DNA of 64,000 nucleotides from Sambucus nigra (lineage: Eukaryota; Streptophyta; Magnoliopsida; Dipsacales; Adoxaceae): positions 829,906,073 to 829,970,072 of the forward strand of contig OX422207.1 in assembly GCA_949130495.1 (NCBI GenBank). The letters run 5' to 3'. Positions within the stretch are counted from its first letter, which is position 1. Every line of letters starts with the position of its first letter. Under the pieces are notes generated by a model. It saw nothing but the letters and a program-made list of their open reading frames with translations. It was not told the DNA's origin and did not search any database. Position numbers and translations under genes: made by a program. Positions 1-12,269 of the stretch are shown piece after piece.

Positions 1-180
1 AAGAGGTATCACGTCATATATACTAGGTGGCATCAACCAGCTCAAAATGAAGTCCATATAATCATACATCACCTCCATATCAGTATGAGTAAGGCTCACC
101 CATCATTGCTGCCACCCAAGCATCGTTTGACATCTCTCGCACTAGCCTCATGAACATTGGGGGTTTCATTGGTGTCACAC

Positions 181-1585
181 GAACTCATTGCCAACAATCT
201 GTCTAACTACTCTCTCCCCGAGATACCAAGAATATCCAAACTCATGCGCCAACAGAAGCCGCATCTGCGCATGTCCCCAGTCACCCCCATATGCTGAATA
301 GCCGTCCCCATGGATAAAAGGTCACCTGTAAAATCCCCAGTAAGAGAAAAAAAAGATCAATATCAATAAAAGATAGTCAGGGGAAAGAGAATCTCAATGA
401 AAAAGGGGGACTTACTCTCTCACTTGTCAGTCCATTCAAAACCTAACGCAACGTCTACAGAGAGAGGGATTTCTTCGATTGCCGATTGGACTTTCGCCAC
501 TAATAAACATGACAGAATTCCCCAAAAGGCTCATACTTTAAAGTTATCAATTAGGTGATAAACCCAATTATCTCATAGAACCACATTTGAAAAGGACAAA
601 AGGTTAACATTTATGAAATCAAGAATAAAACACATGAAGGAAAATGTGAATGCATAAAGGAAAAAGAAAAAAATGAAGAATACCTCAAGAAGATATGTGG
701 CTCCAGTAAAAGGTTGCCGACAACACCGGATGAATGCATCAAGAGAATAATAAAGGGTCTCTAATGTCATTCTCCCCCAGACATAAAGACGGAAGTCCGA
801 AAACACCCTTAAAAATGGCAAGAACCACAAGTGCATGATGTCGCCACTCGTAGCCACCAGAAAACCTCCTAGCACCAGCAAAATGAACAGACGATACATC
901 TAACGTACCTGCCACCCATCGCTATCATCAATAATCCTCCTCAGCAACAACTCCCCCAAAAGAGACAAATGAAGAGAGTCCCTAGAAACCGCCCTCTCCA
1001 CATCACCCAACTTCACCGTCACCGCCTCCGGTGTCACCCTCAATGTCCTGTCCACCTCAAACTGCGTACCCTCGTAATCCAACCCAAGAAGATATTGCAC
1101 ATCTATGGGAGTCACCATCATCTCCCTAAAGACAAAACGAAAGGCGTGGGTGGTGTCCCACTACCTTTCCTCAGAGCGCAAAGAACAACCGCGGAATGAG
1201 GCGTCTCATCCAGAGTAGATGCCAGTCTCCCAAAATCGACTGATGACACCATCCAACGAACCACAGATGGAAGGCAATCCCAAACATCATTAATCCCTAT
1301 CATCCATCTACCATGCATAGTCGACATAGAAACATCAGACTGGTAAAAAGCGAGAAGTAAAAGAAAGACCTTTGTCAAGTTCAAGAAATAGGAAATCTCT
1401 CCAAGAAAAAAAGGAAGAGAATACCGAAAGTCATAAATACTTACATAGCCTCTAAGGTTCACCACCTTAGAAGAGAGATGACACGAAGGCTCACAAAAGA
1501 GAGTCCGATCATCCAACATTGGCTTGAATGAGTCAAAAGAGTTTTCGCTGCCCAAAACAAGGGGCACCCTAGCCCTCCTTTCCAA
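181..1585 (-). pseudogene. Plant mobile domain (MAIN-like) pseudogene
   Basis: This is a relic of a plant-mobile-domain protein (PMD, also called the MAIN-like or aminotransferase-like domain). The family occurs both as host genes and inside plant transposons. Reading minus, 1118-1585 holds the upstream part. The block around 1150-1090 encodes WDTTHAFRFVFREMMVTPID, the typical PMD core, followed by a conserved LLGLDYEG block. Then 573-899 encodes LFILLVLGGFLVATSGDIMHL, matching the usual leucine/glycine-rich segment. Near 260-210 a weak match to YLGERVVRQ suggests the domain continues. Lesions: a frameshift near 1150-1165, an in-frame TAG where the family has Trp (just before WDTTHAF), and a TAG at 900-902 that fits a CAG. 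These make an intact product unlikely. It may have come from a PMD-carrying transposon or a decayed host copy; the sequence does not decide. Confidence 0.75.
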
Positions 1586-1599
1586 GCCTGCCTAGTCGT

Positions 1600-2214
1600 C
1601 AGCATTAAGCCGCGCCATGTGTGTTGCGCTACTTGAGAACTCATACAAATCTTGACTTTAGAATGTTGGAACAGTTTTTAGAAGATAATTATAGAATAAG
1701 GAAAGTAAAAAAGCTGTGAAAAATGAGGAGAACTCGCCCCCTTTTTATAGGAGGCTAAGGGGAATGCCGATCGTCATCTCCCTGGCACTCACCGATCGAC
1801 ACTCTCTCTCCACCTGCTCGAGGTACCCCAAAAGACCGTGCCACTACCGTTTGGCACTCCTCTATATATGTCGGTCGGCACCCCATTTGAAATTTTATAC
1901 AAAAAGCCTGAAAAATGCTAGAAAATTCCCCAAATTTCCAAATGGATTTTAAAAACCTTGTCCACCAAGAAAAACATTTTTGTTACACTCATTTCCTCGA
2001 CAGAACCCTTATCTTCCCCAACAGAATTCCCAAAATAAATTTCATGTCTCCCCAACAACGTCTCCAAAGGACACCACAAAATTAAAAAAATCTCCGTCTA
2101 AGAAACGTTCGACCTTTGGATCATTTCCTCTTCCCAAGAGGAACCTAAAATCAAATGCTTTCCAAAATCCCTAGCAGAACTACAAGATAGGTATCCCCAA
2201 TGGAGTCTCCAAAT
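1600..2214. other. Non-coding stretch, nothing recognised
   Basis: AT-rich sequence between the PMD pseudogene and the minisatellite. Short open frames at 1716-1952 and 1980-2174 have no recognisable motif and look like chance. No element ends were seen. Confidence 0.4.
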
Positions 2215-3300
2215 TTTCCCAAGAAACTTAAGCCCGCAAAATTAGTTTTGACCCGCAGAATTGGTCACCCCTACTTAAGCCCTCAGAATTGGCTTCGACC
2301 CACAGAATTGGTCGCTTCTACTTAAGCCCTTAGAATTATCTTCGACTCGCAAAATTGGTCACTTTTACTTAAGCCCACAGAATTAGCTTTGACCCGCAGA
2401 ATTGGTCACCCTTATCTTAAGCCCTCAAAACAGGATTTGACCTGCATAATTAGTCACCCCTACCTAAGCCCGCAGAATTGGTCGCTTATACTTAAGGCCA
2501 AAGAATTGGCTTTGATTCGTAGAATTGGTCACTCCTATTTAAGCCTGCAGAATTAGCTTTGATCCACAGAATTGGTCACTCCTATTTAAGCTTATAAAAT
2601 TAGGTTCGACCTGCTGAATTGGTCACCCCTACTTAAGCCCTCAGAATTGGCTTCACACTACAGAACTGGTCACCCCTACTTAGGCTTTGACCCGTAGAAT
2701 TGGTCACCCCTACTTAGGACCCTATAATTGGCTTTAACTTATAGAATTGGTGGCTTCTAGTTAAGATCATAGAATTGGCTTTGACTCGCAGAATTGGTCA
2801 CCCCTACTTAAGCCCACAGAATTGACTTCGACCCGTAGAATTGGTTGCTTCTACTTAAGCCCGCAGAATTGGATTTGACCCGTAAAATTGGTCACCCCAA
2901 TATTAAGCCCGTAGAATTGGCTTCTACCCGCAGAATTGGTCACTTTTACTTAAGCCTGCAGAATTGGCTTTGACCCGTAGAATTGGTCACTCCTATTTAA
3001 GCCCGTAGAATTGGCTTTGACCAGCAAAATTGGTCACCCCTACCTAATAGCTCATAATTGGATTTGGCTCGCCGAATTTGTCACTCCTATTTAAGTCCAA
3101 AGAATTATCTTTGACCCGTAGAATTGGCTTCGACCCATATAACTGGTCCTCACATTGGTCACTCCCTATATTTTACCTCAATCATCGCATCCTCTTAGGA
3201 CCTCAGAATCGGCCATCCCCAGCATCCCCTTAGGTCCTCAGAATCGACCTCGACCCTCTGAACTGGTCATCCTCATTCCTTAGGTCTGTAGAACCAACCT
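2215..3300. repeat. Minisatellite, about 47-bp unit
   Basis: About 23 degenerate tandem copies of a roughly 47-bp unit. Each unit contains two half-units around GCAGAATTGG, one followed by CTTTGACCC and the other by TCACCCCTACTTAAGCCC. Unit boundaries drift and several copies have small indels. The last 120 bases (3170-3300) are more diverged but keep CTCAGAATCG-type cores. The array directly abuts the copia gag relic on its 3' side (minus sense), so it may have expanded inside that element. Confidence 0.85.
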
Positions 3301-4345
3301 TTGTACATAGTGACAAGTCATATACGCGGTGTAGTTGCGCTCATTGGGGGAATCTTCTGCCTTTTCCGAATCACTATCGCTAAGGGTGGAGTTAAATGCT
3401 ATCGGTTTCTTTCCCTCCTTGTTAACTCCAGTTGGGCACTCCACTACTCTATGGACACAACCCTCACAACCATAATACTTATCTGATTCGTCCCTCTTAA
3501 TATTCTTATTTCGATTATTAAGGAAACGATCGACCTTCTTCTTCTTATTTTTCTCAAGTCTTTTTGCATCTTTCCATTACTTCCAGAACTTAAGAAACTT
3601 CTTAAACTTCTTTGCCAACATGGCCACATCTTTGAACTCGATGTTAGACTCATCATTCAAAACTCTTGTTTCCACCTTTTAGTCTTTCAAAGTTACGACC
3701 TTTTCTTTCTTCAGCACTTTCCTAGAGGTAAACATGTTAGGCTCATAAGTTTGTAGGTTACCTACAAGCTCTTCAAGTTTCATCGAGTCAAGCATACCCA
3801 AAGAGTTTAAAACAGTCACCTTTGGATTAAATCTACCAGGAAACAACCCTAAGATTTTTTTATCATTCGATTTTCAGGTATCTTCTCTCCCAAGTTAAAC
3901 GCCAAGTTAAATATATCAAAAACTCTAGCATAGAACTCATCAAAGGTCTCATTATCTAACATATTAATCGTCTCAAACTCGGTGGTGAGGTTTTGGAGTT
4001 TGGAAGCCTTAAAAGTTTTGGTTCCTTCATAGGTAAGTTAGAGTATATCCCAAGCCTCTTTAAATGTCGCACATGTCAAAATATGGAGGAATTGCTTTGG
4101 GGAGAAAGAACCGAAAAGTGCGTTCAAACCCTTAGAATTTTATTGCTCTAGTTTGTGCTCGGTATCAGTCCATGACTCAACATGTTTTAAACTTAAAACC
4201 TCTTCATCTATCGTGACTGGTGGTGTTCGCCCATTAGCTATGACTAACCACACTCACTTATCTATGGCCTTAAGAGTTGACTTCATACGCATTTTCTAGT
4301 AAGCATAATTAGTCCCATCAATCATAGATGTACTAATAACCTAAA
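3300..4345 (-). pseudogene. Copia-type gag (UBN2) pseudogene
   Basis: Minus-strand remnant of a Ty1/copia gag. Reading begins near 4335 with an ATG followed by a GTNYAY...KMRMKSTLKAID block (the usual GxNYxxWxxRM gag start). The UBN2 core follows: YEGTKTFKASKLQNLTT, then NETFDEFYARV, then NLGEKIPE and KKILGLFP, and then LEELVGNLQTYE near 3800-3750. A lysine-rich linker leads to a degenerate CCHC knuckle, CEGCVHRVVECP, near 3440-3410, and then an acidic SDSDSE tail. About seven in-frame stops interrupt it; the first is at the conserved Trp after GTNYAY (TGG to TAG). No protease, integrase or RT follows, because the reading runs into the minisatellite. The family match is strong; the element is dead. 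Confidence 0.8.
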
Positions 4346-4479
4346 ATCCTTCTGGATTTATGCCTGAAGACTAGGGAACACATACGCATTAAATTAGTGT
4401 TCTATCTCTAATATGAATTTGAGAAGGTGCCTAAGCAGTAATCTATAGGTAAATGAATTATTTTTAAAATTTCCAAATT

Positions 4480-5340
4480 TTATCTTTAGCACCCACAAAC
4501 TTATCTTGTGAAAATAATTTGATTTAACCAATTTTATCTTATCAACCCTATAACATGCATCTATGGTGAATAAACAGATAACGTATATAAATCAAACACA
4601 AGACACGCCGATGTATGAGGATATCACTAAAGCAAAATACCTTGAATGTCTAGTCCAGACAATCACTATGATATGGAAAATTACGAAGATAGATATAGTA
4701 TTACTCAATGAATCGATCACCCATAAGTCTTGACGCCACTTCTTCTCTTCAATTTCTCCTCCACAATTCCACATAGGAGTCCACCCATGAAGGTGTCCAC
4801 AGTACACGAATCCACGTACACCTTGGTATCACCGATGCAACCTATCAATCGTTTAAGAATTTGAACACGGATTCAACCACTTCTTCTTCATAATCAACAC
4901 ATTTAGAATCCATCGCACAAAAATAATTGTTCAAAATGATGGAACAATTTTTGGTGCCAAAATTAAGATCACAGTAACTATCGAATTATCAAATTTGGAT
5001 CTTGAAATTAAGGATGATGGGAAACTATTGAGAAATTTTGTAAACTATATACAAACACGTTTTTTTACAAAATTTCTTGTGTTATCTGAGCAAAAGAAGT
5101 CTATAAATATGAAAACATGAATTTCAAGGCGACATGTCGTTCGAACGATAAAAAAGTCTCGTTTGAACGAGAAACAAATCTCGTTTGAATGAATCTCAGA
5201 TTTTTTTAAACGATAGGAAACATAAATTCAATTTTAAAATCATCCTCAATTTTTTCCAAATAATATCAACTTAGAAAATATTTTTAAAATACGTTTCCAA
5301 ATTTCTTTTTTTCAAATTCCCAACATAATTTAATTTTAAA
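4480..5340 (-). mobile_element. Probable LTR of the copia gag relic
   Basis: This lies directly upstream (minus sense) of the gag start. It shares phrases with 14,820-15,840, including the CGATGTATGAGGA stretch and the block around GAATCCA-CGCACAAAA. It carries three TCGTTCGAACGA-like palindromes at 5125-5215, followed in minus sense by AT-rich TATA-like sequence near 5105. No clean TG...CA ends or target duplication were resolved, so the limits are approximate. Confidence 0.4.
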
Positions 5341-5454
5341 ACACAACGTTATTGAAATCCTAAATCTCACTATAGACACCACATTCTAGGACCCCCTAAG
5401 TCTCTCCTTAGGTCCCTAACACCTCCCCATTTCACTACAAACCTAGGTCAAACT

Positions 5455-6110
5455 CCAAGTACCAATCTAGAGTCTGCTGGAGCTCCTGGGCCATGATTTG
5501 ACCCCAATCAACCTCTCCGTCAGAGAAAAATCTCTCTGAATGTTTGAAGGGCACTGAAACCCCTTTTCAATGGTTCGCCCCATGTAGGAAACGACATCAC
5601 CATTCAGACGAACGATTAATTTTCCCCTAAAAATTGATCTGGAGCCCACTGGGTGCTCTCGGGCTCCGTTTGACCAAGGTTAACCCTTCGGCTCGAATAA
5701 GACTGAATGAATCTCTGAAGGGCATTGAATACCCTTTCTAGTGGTCTACCCCATGCACGATTCTGACCTACGGTGCGGACGAACGATTCGTTTTACTCTA
5801 ACAGGTCACTGGGCACTTCCAAGCACCGATTGAGCTAGGTCAACTGTTCGAACTGAGTGAAACTCTTTAGAATGTTGAAGTACATCTCATAACCTTTCCA
5901 ACGGTATGACTCCGGCGTGATTCTGACTTACCATACGGATAAACGATCCATTTTCGTCCGACGATTTCTCATCCAAAGGACTGACATATGCTTCCGAGCC
6001 ATATTGGACCCAAAGTAAACTCCCGAACTCGGGAGCAATCCAAAGAACTTGAAGGTCTCCGAAATACCTTTTCTAATGGTATGACCCGTGCATGATTCAA
6101 ATTAATGGAT
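5455..6110. repeat. Four degenerate 160-170-bp tandem repeats in U3
   Basis: Four diverged copies, starting about every 165 bp. The landmarks recur in order: a TGAAGGGCATTGAA-like block, CCCTTTC-AATGGT, a CATG-CGATTCTGACCTACG block, then ACGAACGATTCGT (best at 5779-5791; variants at 5609-5619 and near 5940). The last element is a near-palindrome, ACGAA-CGA-TTCGT. Such arrays in LTR U3 regions are commonly enhancer-like. Confidence 0.65.
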
Positions 6111-6252
6111 TAAGTTCTACAATCATTTTTTCAGGAAACTCTGCACGAGACTGCCAATTGGTAGGTCCATATGCCTGCCTATCGACAATGTGTCTAGGGT
6201 CACTTGCCGATAGGTTGGACAAGGCCAGTGCTAATAGACAACCACCTAACCC

Positions 6253-6260
6253 TATAAAAG
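6253..6260 (+). promoter_or_regulatory. LTR TATA box
   Basis: TATAAAAG preceded by CCC, the strongest TATA match in the first 10 kb. It sits about 150 bp downstream of the 165-bp repeat array, as expected for a U3 promoter. Confidence 0.6.
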
Positions 6261-7289
6261 GAAGGCATGACCTCACTACCAAGCAGACCAACACTAGAGA
6301 TCCAACAACATCAGTGGTCTCAGCAACATTCTTTCGAAATTAGCAAAATTCCCCATGTGAAGTTGCATTCAATCTTACATTCCCATCATTTTTATAACCA
6401 ATTTGGCAAAATCATATTCTATCTCATCTAATAGTCATCTCACATTCAAGGGAGTTCATCCAAGATCAAAGATCAAGATTCAGAGAAGGTCCAATTTCTT
6501 CCCCCTCTCTTTAAATTCCTTATTTTTGCATAAATTTCATTAGATTCATAATATAGTTTGATGCCTTTATAGGCTATGTAGGCATTTCGGATTTAAACCT
6601 GAGGCTCGAGTCCCATTTTCCAATTTTCTAATTTTCTCAATTTCATAAATTTCCCAATTTCCCCAAAAATATCCCATTTTCACATTTATCATATTCTTGC
6701 ATTATATATTATCGTTTCATAATAACGATAAATATCGCGATAAACACACAAATCATATTTTCTAGATATATTATTTTGGGCACATTCTATTGGATGGCCT
6801 CACTCTACCTTTCCCAATGTATGAGTTGAATGATTTTGATCTCCATTATATATACACATGCACACACTTCATGGAGAAATAAGGGAAAATAATAACACTA
6901 GCCCATGAGAGATCGAACGGGCAGGATGGGTGCCTAACACCTTCCCATTCCATAATTTAGACCCCGAACATTTGATCTATTGGTTTCGTATGAATTAGTT
7001 GGTCCTTGATGCTGCTATCTCGAAGTGGCAACATGTTCTTTTGCCTATTTTGTGCAGAATAGGATAGCGACTCCATCTCTTTATATTTACCCAACACCGA
7101 CGATGACCGAAGTTTCCCGAAAAAGGGAGCGAGACTGTAATCTTTAAAGGGATCTTCTACCCCCTTCCCCTCGAATATTTTCCCTGGATGGCCACACTTT
7201 CAATCCATTTAGCATTCATACTTGTGTGATCTAAGATATACCATATGTGAAGAAATACGAAGGCACTAAACACGAAATGAAAATCATCT

Positions 7290-8520
7290 TCAAAGCTTTG
7301 TTGTAATATCTTCAACACTAAACGTCATAGGCTTTGTGGGATCACAACTCAAAGACTAACCTACGAATCAAATAGTTTTGTCCAAAATTAAAACAATTAC
7401 AAACAAAATGACTCGATGAGAAATTTGCCCTTACAAGACAAAGATGTGGTCCAAATTTAATTCAGCAAACCGAGCATGCAAAAACTCAGAAGAAGTAAGT
7501 AAAAATTCCTAAAATAGGGAAAACTTTTATTCATCACTATACAATATTTGTTAAACACAGTTAACTTACAAAGTTCTTAGAACGACTAACTATGGTGCGT
7601 AGTTCTTTAAATCTTCTACAACAACAACACAACCCATAGGAAGTAGTCTTCCCTCGGTATCCACCGAACAACCTTCTTCTTCATTAGTAGATCCTCTTGC
7701 TCCATAAATAAGTAGTAGAGAATGATTTCTACAATAGTGTATGAACTATATGGGTTTTTCTTGATTTGATGAAGTGATCTCCAAGTTTCTAAGGGGATGA
7801 AAATAATATTCGAAGAGTTTGATCATAAATAAAACTTAAAAAATGTGTGAAAAGCTTTAAAAAAGAGTTCTTAAAGTTCTTAATCCCGCATATTTATTCA
7901 TAAGGAAGTTAGTTACAAAATGATTGAATAAAAAAAATCTCACGCGCTCATTCAAACAAGGTACCTATCGTTCAAACTATGTACATGTTCTCGTTTGAAC
8001 GGGATTCAAATGACATATCGAACGAGACTAGAGAATAATGAAAAAATGTCTCCTTCGACTGTTAGAAGGCTCATTCTAATGACCTACACTTTCTCATTCA
8101 AATGAGTTCTAAATATATTCCAAAACTTGACCAAAAGGAAACGTTCGAAATTTTGTTCGAACTAAGAGAACTAGTTCTATGACATAACACATCTCATTCG
8201 AATGACAAGCTTAACTCGTTATAACAAGATAACGAGATTTGCGAATTTTTTCTAAAAACATTTCAAAATAATTTTGAGATGCAAACTCTCAAATATTCTA
8301 CAGACCCCTGGAAAAATAAAGATTTATCAAATCAATTATAGCTCTTTTGAAAGTTGTTGAGACGAACGATTCTTTAATCTTCCACAAGTCTTTAACTCTA
8401 TCCTCAAGTACGTAGAAATAGTAATGATGATGCAGTGTATATGTAATAGGATAATCCAAACTAAAAAGTAAACCCTGATAAATTATGAAACTGGCTCTTA
8501 CAAATGTACCCCTTTGGCTA
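7290..8520 (-). mobile_element. SIRE-like copia LTR copy a, with adjacent PPT
   Basis: In minus sense a purine-rich AGCCAAAGGGG near 8508-8520 is followed by TGTAAGAGCCAGTTTC at about 8495, a typical tract-then-LTR junction. The LTR body runs down to about 7440 and matches copy b (13,640-14,480 plus 16,085-16,382). It contains a cluster of TCGTTCGAACGA-like units (7940-8240), then a degenerate TATA (7891-7905). Bases 7290-7440 also match 15,990-16,110. SIRE-type assignment rests on LTR size (about 1 kb), the AAAGGGG tract and the nearby long gag. Limits are approximate. Confidence 0.55.
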
Positions 8521-10079
8521 TTCCTATACAAAACAGAAACCGAATGCCAAATTGACCCCAAAAGACTAATACAATAAATGATAGAAAGAACTTTTCGGTG
8601 TATTTTTTCGTCGTTGCTTGAAAAGTCTTTCTAATAAAAAATCTTATATACCTAAAAAATAATATCAACTCAAGTGTAGAGGTAAGTAAGGGTATCAATC
8701 CACTTCCAAGGGGGTAAGCTAGAGACAAATTCAATTGTAATTCACTTTTTATTTTCTTTTTGTGCTTTTTCACTTTTCTAATTTTTTTAGCTTTTTCAGT
8801 ATAAAAACAATAAGGTGAGGTGAGGTTTTAAACTAAACTAAACTAAGATGAAAATAACTAACTAGAAAGTGACTAAAATGAAAACAAAGTCTAACACTAA
8901 AATAAAAGATAAAGTGAGGTAAATAATTGTGAGAACAATCAAGGAATGGGATTACACCACAAATTTTAGTTATTCTAATTAATTAATTTAATTATTTGAA
9001 TTCTCCCAAATTAATATCAAAATTACAAACCAACTCTCGTTGCAAGTGTAATTATAATAGTAATCTTTTAGAATGTTAAGTTTAACATCTCACAACTCTA
9101 GAAAAAATAGATCCACACTCCTTTTAATTAATCACCCGCTAGGATTGATCAATTAAAATTTATGTAAATCTTAGAAAATAAATTTAGAGTTGAAATTCAA
9201 GTTATAATACCCCACTTAAGAAACCCCTATCTCTAGTTCGAATCTAAAATGTGTATTATAACTAGAATTTCGATTTTCTCTCAAAAATCATTTACCCTCT
9301 CTCGAGGCGTAAATCTAAGGGTAAGGGATCAAAATTAACATTCAAAGGGACTTTTAAAGTAATTAAACTAATTAAAATAAAATAACATCAAATAAGGGTT
9401 TTACCCCACCCCTTGAAAGGGGTTTTAGCCTAACATGACATGAAACATGACAAATTAATAATCAAGGATAATAAAATAAAATATAAGGGAATAGAACAAG
9501 CAAACCAAATATCTTTGAGAAAGTTCAACTCTACTCTTCCAAATTGAAGCATACAATCCCTCCAATTGAGCATCCAAATGATTTAAAATTAAATATCCAT
9601 TCAATTAACTCTCTTACAATATTTAATCTCACAAATATCTAACAAAAATAAAAAGAATAAAATAAAACTATTTACAAATGGTATTTTTCTCTACAATTCT
9701 CTATCTAGAATTTCCTCTCTAAAAGCTTTCTTTCATATGGGGTCTTCATCTTTATTTATAGTAGGCACATGGAGCATGGGGATATTTTTGGGAATTGGAT
9801 TGGGTGTGCATGAAAATGGTGAGGTGTGGGGATAAGTGGGTAAGGGAATAAAAATCTGATATTATTATGGGGGTATTTTGGGAAAAGGGGATAAGTAGGT
9901 AGTTGGGGGTATTTGGGTAAAAGGAAGTTAAAGGATTAATTAAGCACATGGGGGTTTGTTTTGATTTCTTGTGTTTGTTGGCAGGTGCACGATTTTTGTT
10001 TGGAAAAATGGGTTTGAGATGAGATGTGACATTGGTTTGGTGGGTATGGATGGGAAATGGGTTTGGGTAGGTGGTAGAT

Positions 10080-10560
10080 GGTGGGAGTAAGGTCTCGGGT
10101 TACTAAGGGGCAGACCCGTAAATGGTCACGGGTTGTGGCGGTTTTCGCCGCCGTCGGAGGGCTTCGCCGGGCAGGGACGTCGCCGGAGTTGGCCTGGAGT
10201 TTAGGACAATGTCGGGTTGACAAGGATCGCCGGCGGGGGCTGATGGTTGCTGTGGTCGGCGCCGGGGTGGATAATAGGTGGTTCAAGGGGCATCGCCAGA
10301 GGTTTCGCCGGCGCGAGGGGCTGCTGCGGCGCCGGAGGGGCAGAAGGGGGGTAACGTCGGGTTTAAGAATGGGTTCCGAGTTCAGGGATGGTGGTTCCGG
10401 ACTACGACGATCGCCGGAGGTCGGGGGTGTGGCAGTGGGAAGAAGTTGGGTAAGAGGTAAGGGTTTAGTGTTGGATAGAGATTGGTGTTTGTGGTTAAAT
10501 GGGTGGTTAGGATTTAGGAGAGAGAAATGGGGTTGGAGTGTGAGGTGTAGGGTTTAATGG
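10080..10560. other. GC-rich CGCCGG island
   Basis: A sharp compositional island within AT-rich sequence, with repeated CGCCGG/CGGCG cores. A 159-codon plus-strand frame crosses it and the opposite strand is also open (9936-10,286). The translations are low-complexity Arg/Gly/Val or Pro/Thr/Ser, as expected of GC-rich DNA, and show no domain. I do not call a gene. Confidence 0.5.
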
Positions 10561-10629
10561 TGAGGGTGAGTGAGGTATTTTTAGGTGTATTGGTGTGTAT
10601 AGGAGTAGGGTGTGTGTGTGTGTTTGTTT

Positions 10630-11030
10630 TGGACACCTAACTAAAATAATAAAGACTCAACAAAAATAAAAAATAAAATCTCACTAAAAATAAAACAAAC
10701 TAAAGAAAATAAAAAAAATAAAAATATTAAAACTAAAAAATAAAATCCTAAGCTTAAATAAAAACTAAATAAAACAAAAGAAATAAAAACTAAAAATCTA
10801 AATGAAAATTAAAGTCCTAAAAAAATATAAAATATAAAAAACTAAAAATAAACTCCTAAAAATTAATCCTAATAAAATAAGACTACAATAAAAACTAATA
10901 AAAATCAGAATAAAATAAAATTATACTAATAAAATAAAATAAAACCTAGAAAATACTAAATAAATCTAAAATAAATCCTAAAAATAAAAATGACTCAAAC
11001 TAAAACTCTAAAAAAATATAAAAAATGGAC
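10630..11030. repeat. A-rich low-complexity tract
   Basis: About 400 bases made mostly of A with some T and C and almost no G, built from irregular AAATAAAA and ACTAAAA units. Strand composition is strongly skewed. No coding potential. Confidence 0.7.
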
Positions 11031-12269
11031 AAACAAAACACACACATGGTCGGGGAAGGCTAAGGCTAGGATGGGCTAGGTTAGGGCCAGGGGATTGGGA
11101 ATTTAGCTCCATTTTAACTGCAAATTTCTCAGAAATATAGCTTTTGACACCGCAACTGGAATTAAACCTGCATATTGAACAATTAAGGACATAAGACCCA
11201 TATTGCCAAGAATTAGCAACTAAAGTACCTCTATTCGGGGTATAAATTGTACAGTTTTGGGTGCTTATCAATAAATACCCTCCCAAATCAAGAAATTAAA
11301 ATGAATTCTTATATAAGTCTTCAATTAAAATGTCTTCATATTATGCGATCCATGAAATCATCATCAAGGCATAATTAACCTGCACACATGAGATAAAAGA
11401 AATACCGTAATGCATACGAGTTTTAAAAGATAAATAACCCCCCCCCCCTCAATTTTTTTAATCTCCCCCTTTGGCTATTCTGGTACAAAACTCAAACTCG
11501 CCATGGAAGAACACTAAAATATCCGAATCGTGAAAGAAGAATGAAATTGTGTGAACATTATCCATAGGAAATCAACATACGCATTCATAACATATTTGCA
11601 TGAAGTCGTGAGACACTTTTAAAGAAAGAACTCAAAGTCTTCCTTAGGTGTAAAATAGTAAACTCAAATGAAATTGACTCAATTTAATCACTATGCCATG
11701 AACTTAAATGATTCTCATACCAATAATGCCAAACTATTTAATGTTTTCCAAGAAAGTTTGTTGTGAAACCCCATTGATCTCATACTTTATAACTCCCTTA
11801 AAATCTCACATATATAAGAATTCACTCTTAACAATTATGAAGAAATCATAATTCTTGTATGTAGTGAAGCATCAATGAATTTAAACTAAATGGCCTTGGC
11901 ACTTCTGTTTTTATTTTTCATTAATCCTTTTAGCCTCTTTTATGCAAATGGAGGCTTTTAATGCAAAGAATATCTTGATCGTTTGTAAGCCCTTTCCATT
12001 TCTTAACATATAACAATATTGTCTGGGAAAATAAATTCGGACAATGGTTCTTACATGCACAACATATCTCCTTTTACACTTAGTTCGTTATAATCAAAAC
12101 TGAGATGAGAACATCGTATTCGATGCATTATAAGAAAGTACAATGTTAAAAAAAGTTCACACACTTGTGCAATAAAGGTGACAATGAGTCTAACACATAA
12201 AACGTAATCATCAATGATCAACCTAATGAATATCCACACATTATTAAGCACACTGACAAAAAAAATCCA

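Larger units (their letters stand above)
5390..7150 (+). mobile_element. LTR resembling Tat/Ogre-type gypsy elements
   Basis: The stretch has the layout of a long plus-strand LTR: tandem repeats in a U3-like part, a strong TATA box at 6253, then a U5-like part. Around 6925-6965 is a GGGTGCCTAACACCTTCCC block followed by an ACCCCGAACA stretch. From what I recall, this is typical of the LTR end or leader of Tat/Ogre/Athila-type plant gypsy elements. A GCGACTCCA stretch near 7068 may be part of a primer-site region. No coding region of such an element follows, so this is a fragment or solo LTR. Outer limits are estimates. Confidence 0.45.
8521..11475. other. Non-coding insert, possibly a non-autonomous LTR element
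   Basis: About 3 kb with no recognisable protein. The CCCCTTTGGCTATTC phrase occurs at both edges (near 8508 and near 11,465), followed by partly matching sequence, so the insert may be bounded by duplicated element sequence. Inside are AT-rich DNA, a GC-rich island (10,080-10,560), an A-rich and G-poor run (10,630-11,030), and a GGTGCTTATCAATAAA stretch near 11,260 of a kind often seen in plant non-autonomous retroelements. Open frames here lack motifs. Confidence 0.4.

Noticed and set aside
2215..3300. Regular repeats resembling a CRISPR array
   Set aside because: The units are contiguous and degenerate with no unique spacers, in plant nuclear-type DNA; a minisatellite explains them.
10078..10557. 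159-codon open frame as a gene
   Set aside because: Low-complexity Arg/Gly/Val translation in a GC-rich island, with the other strand open too; no domain or splice context.
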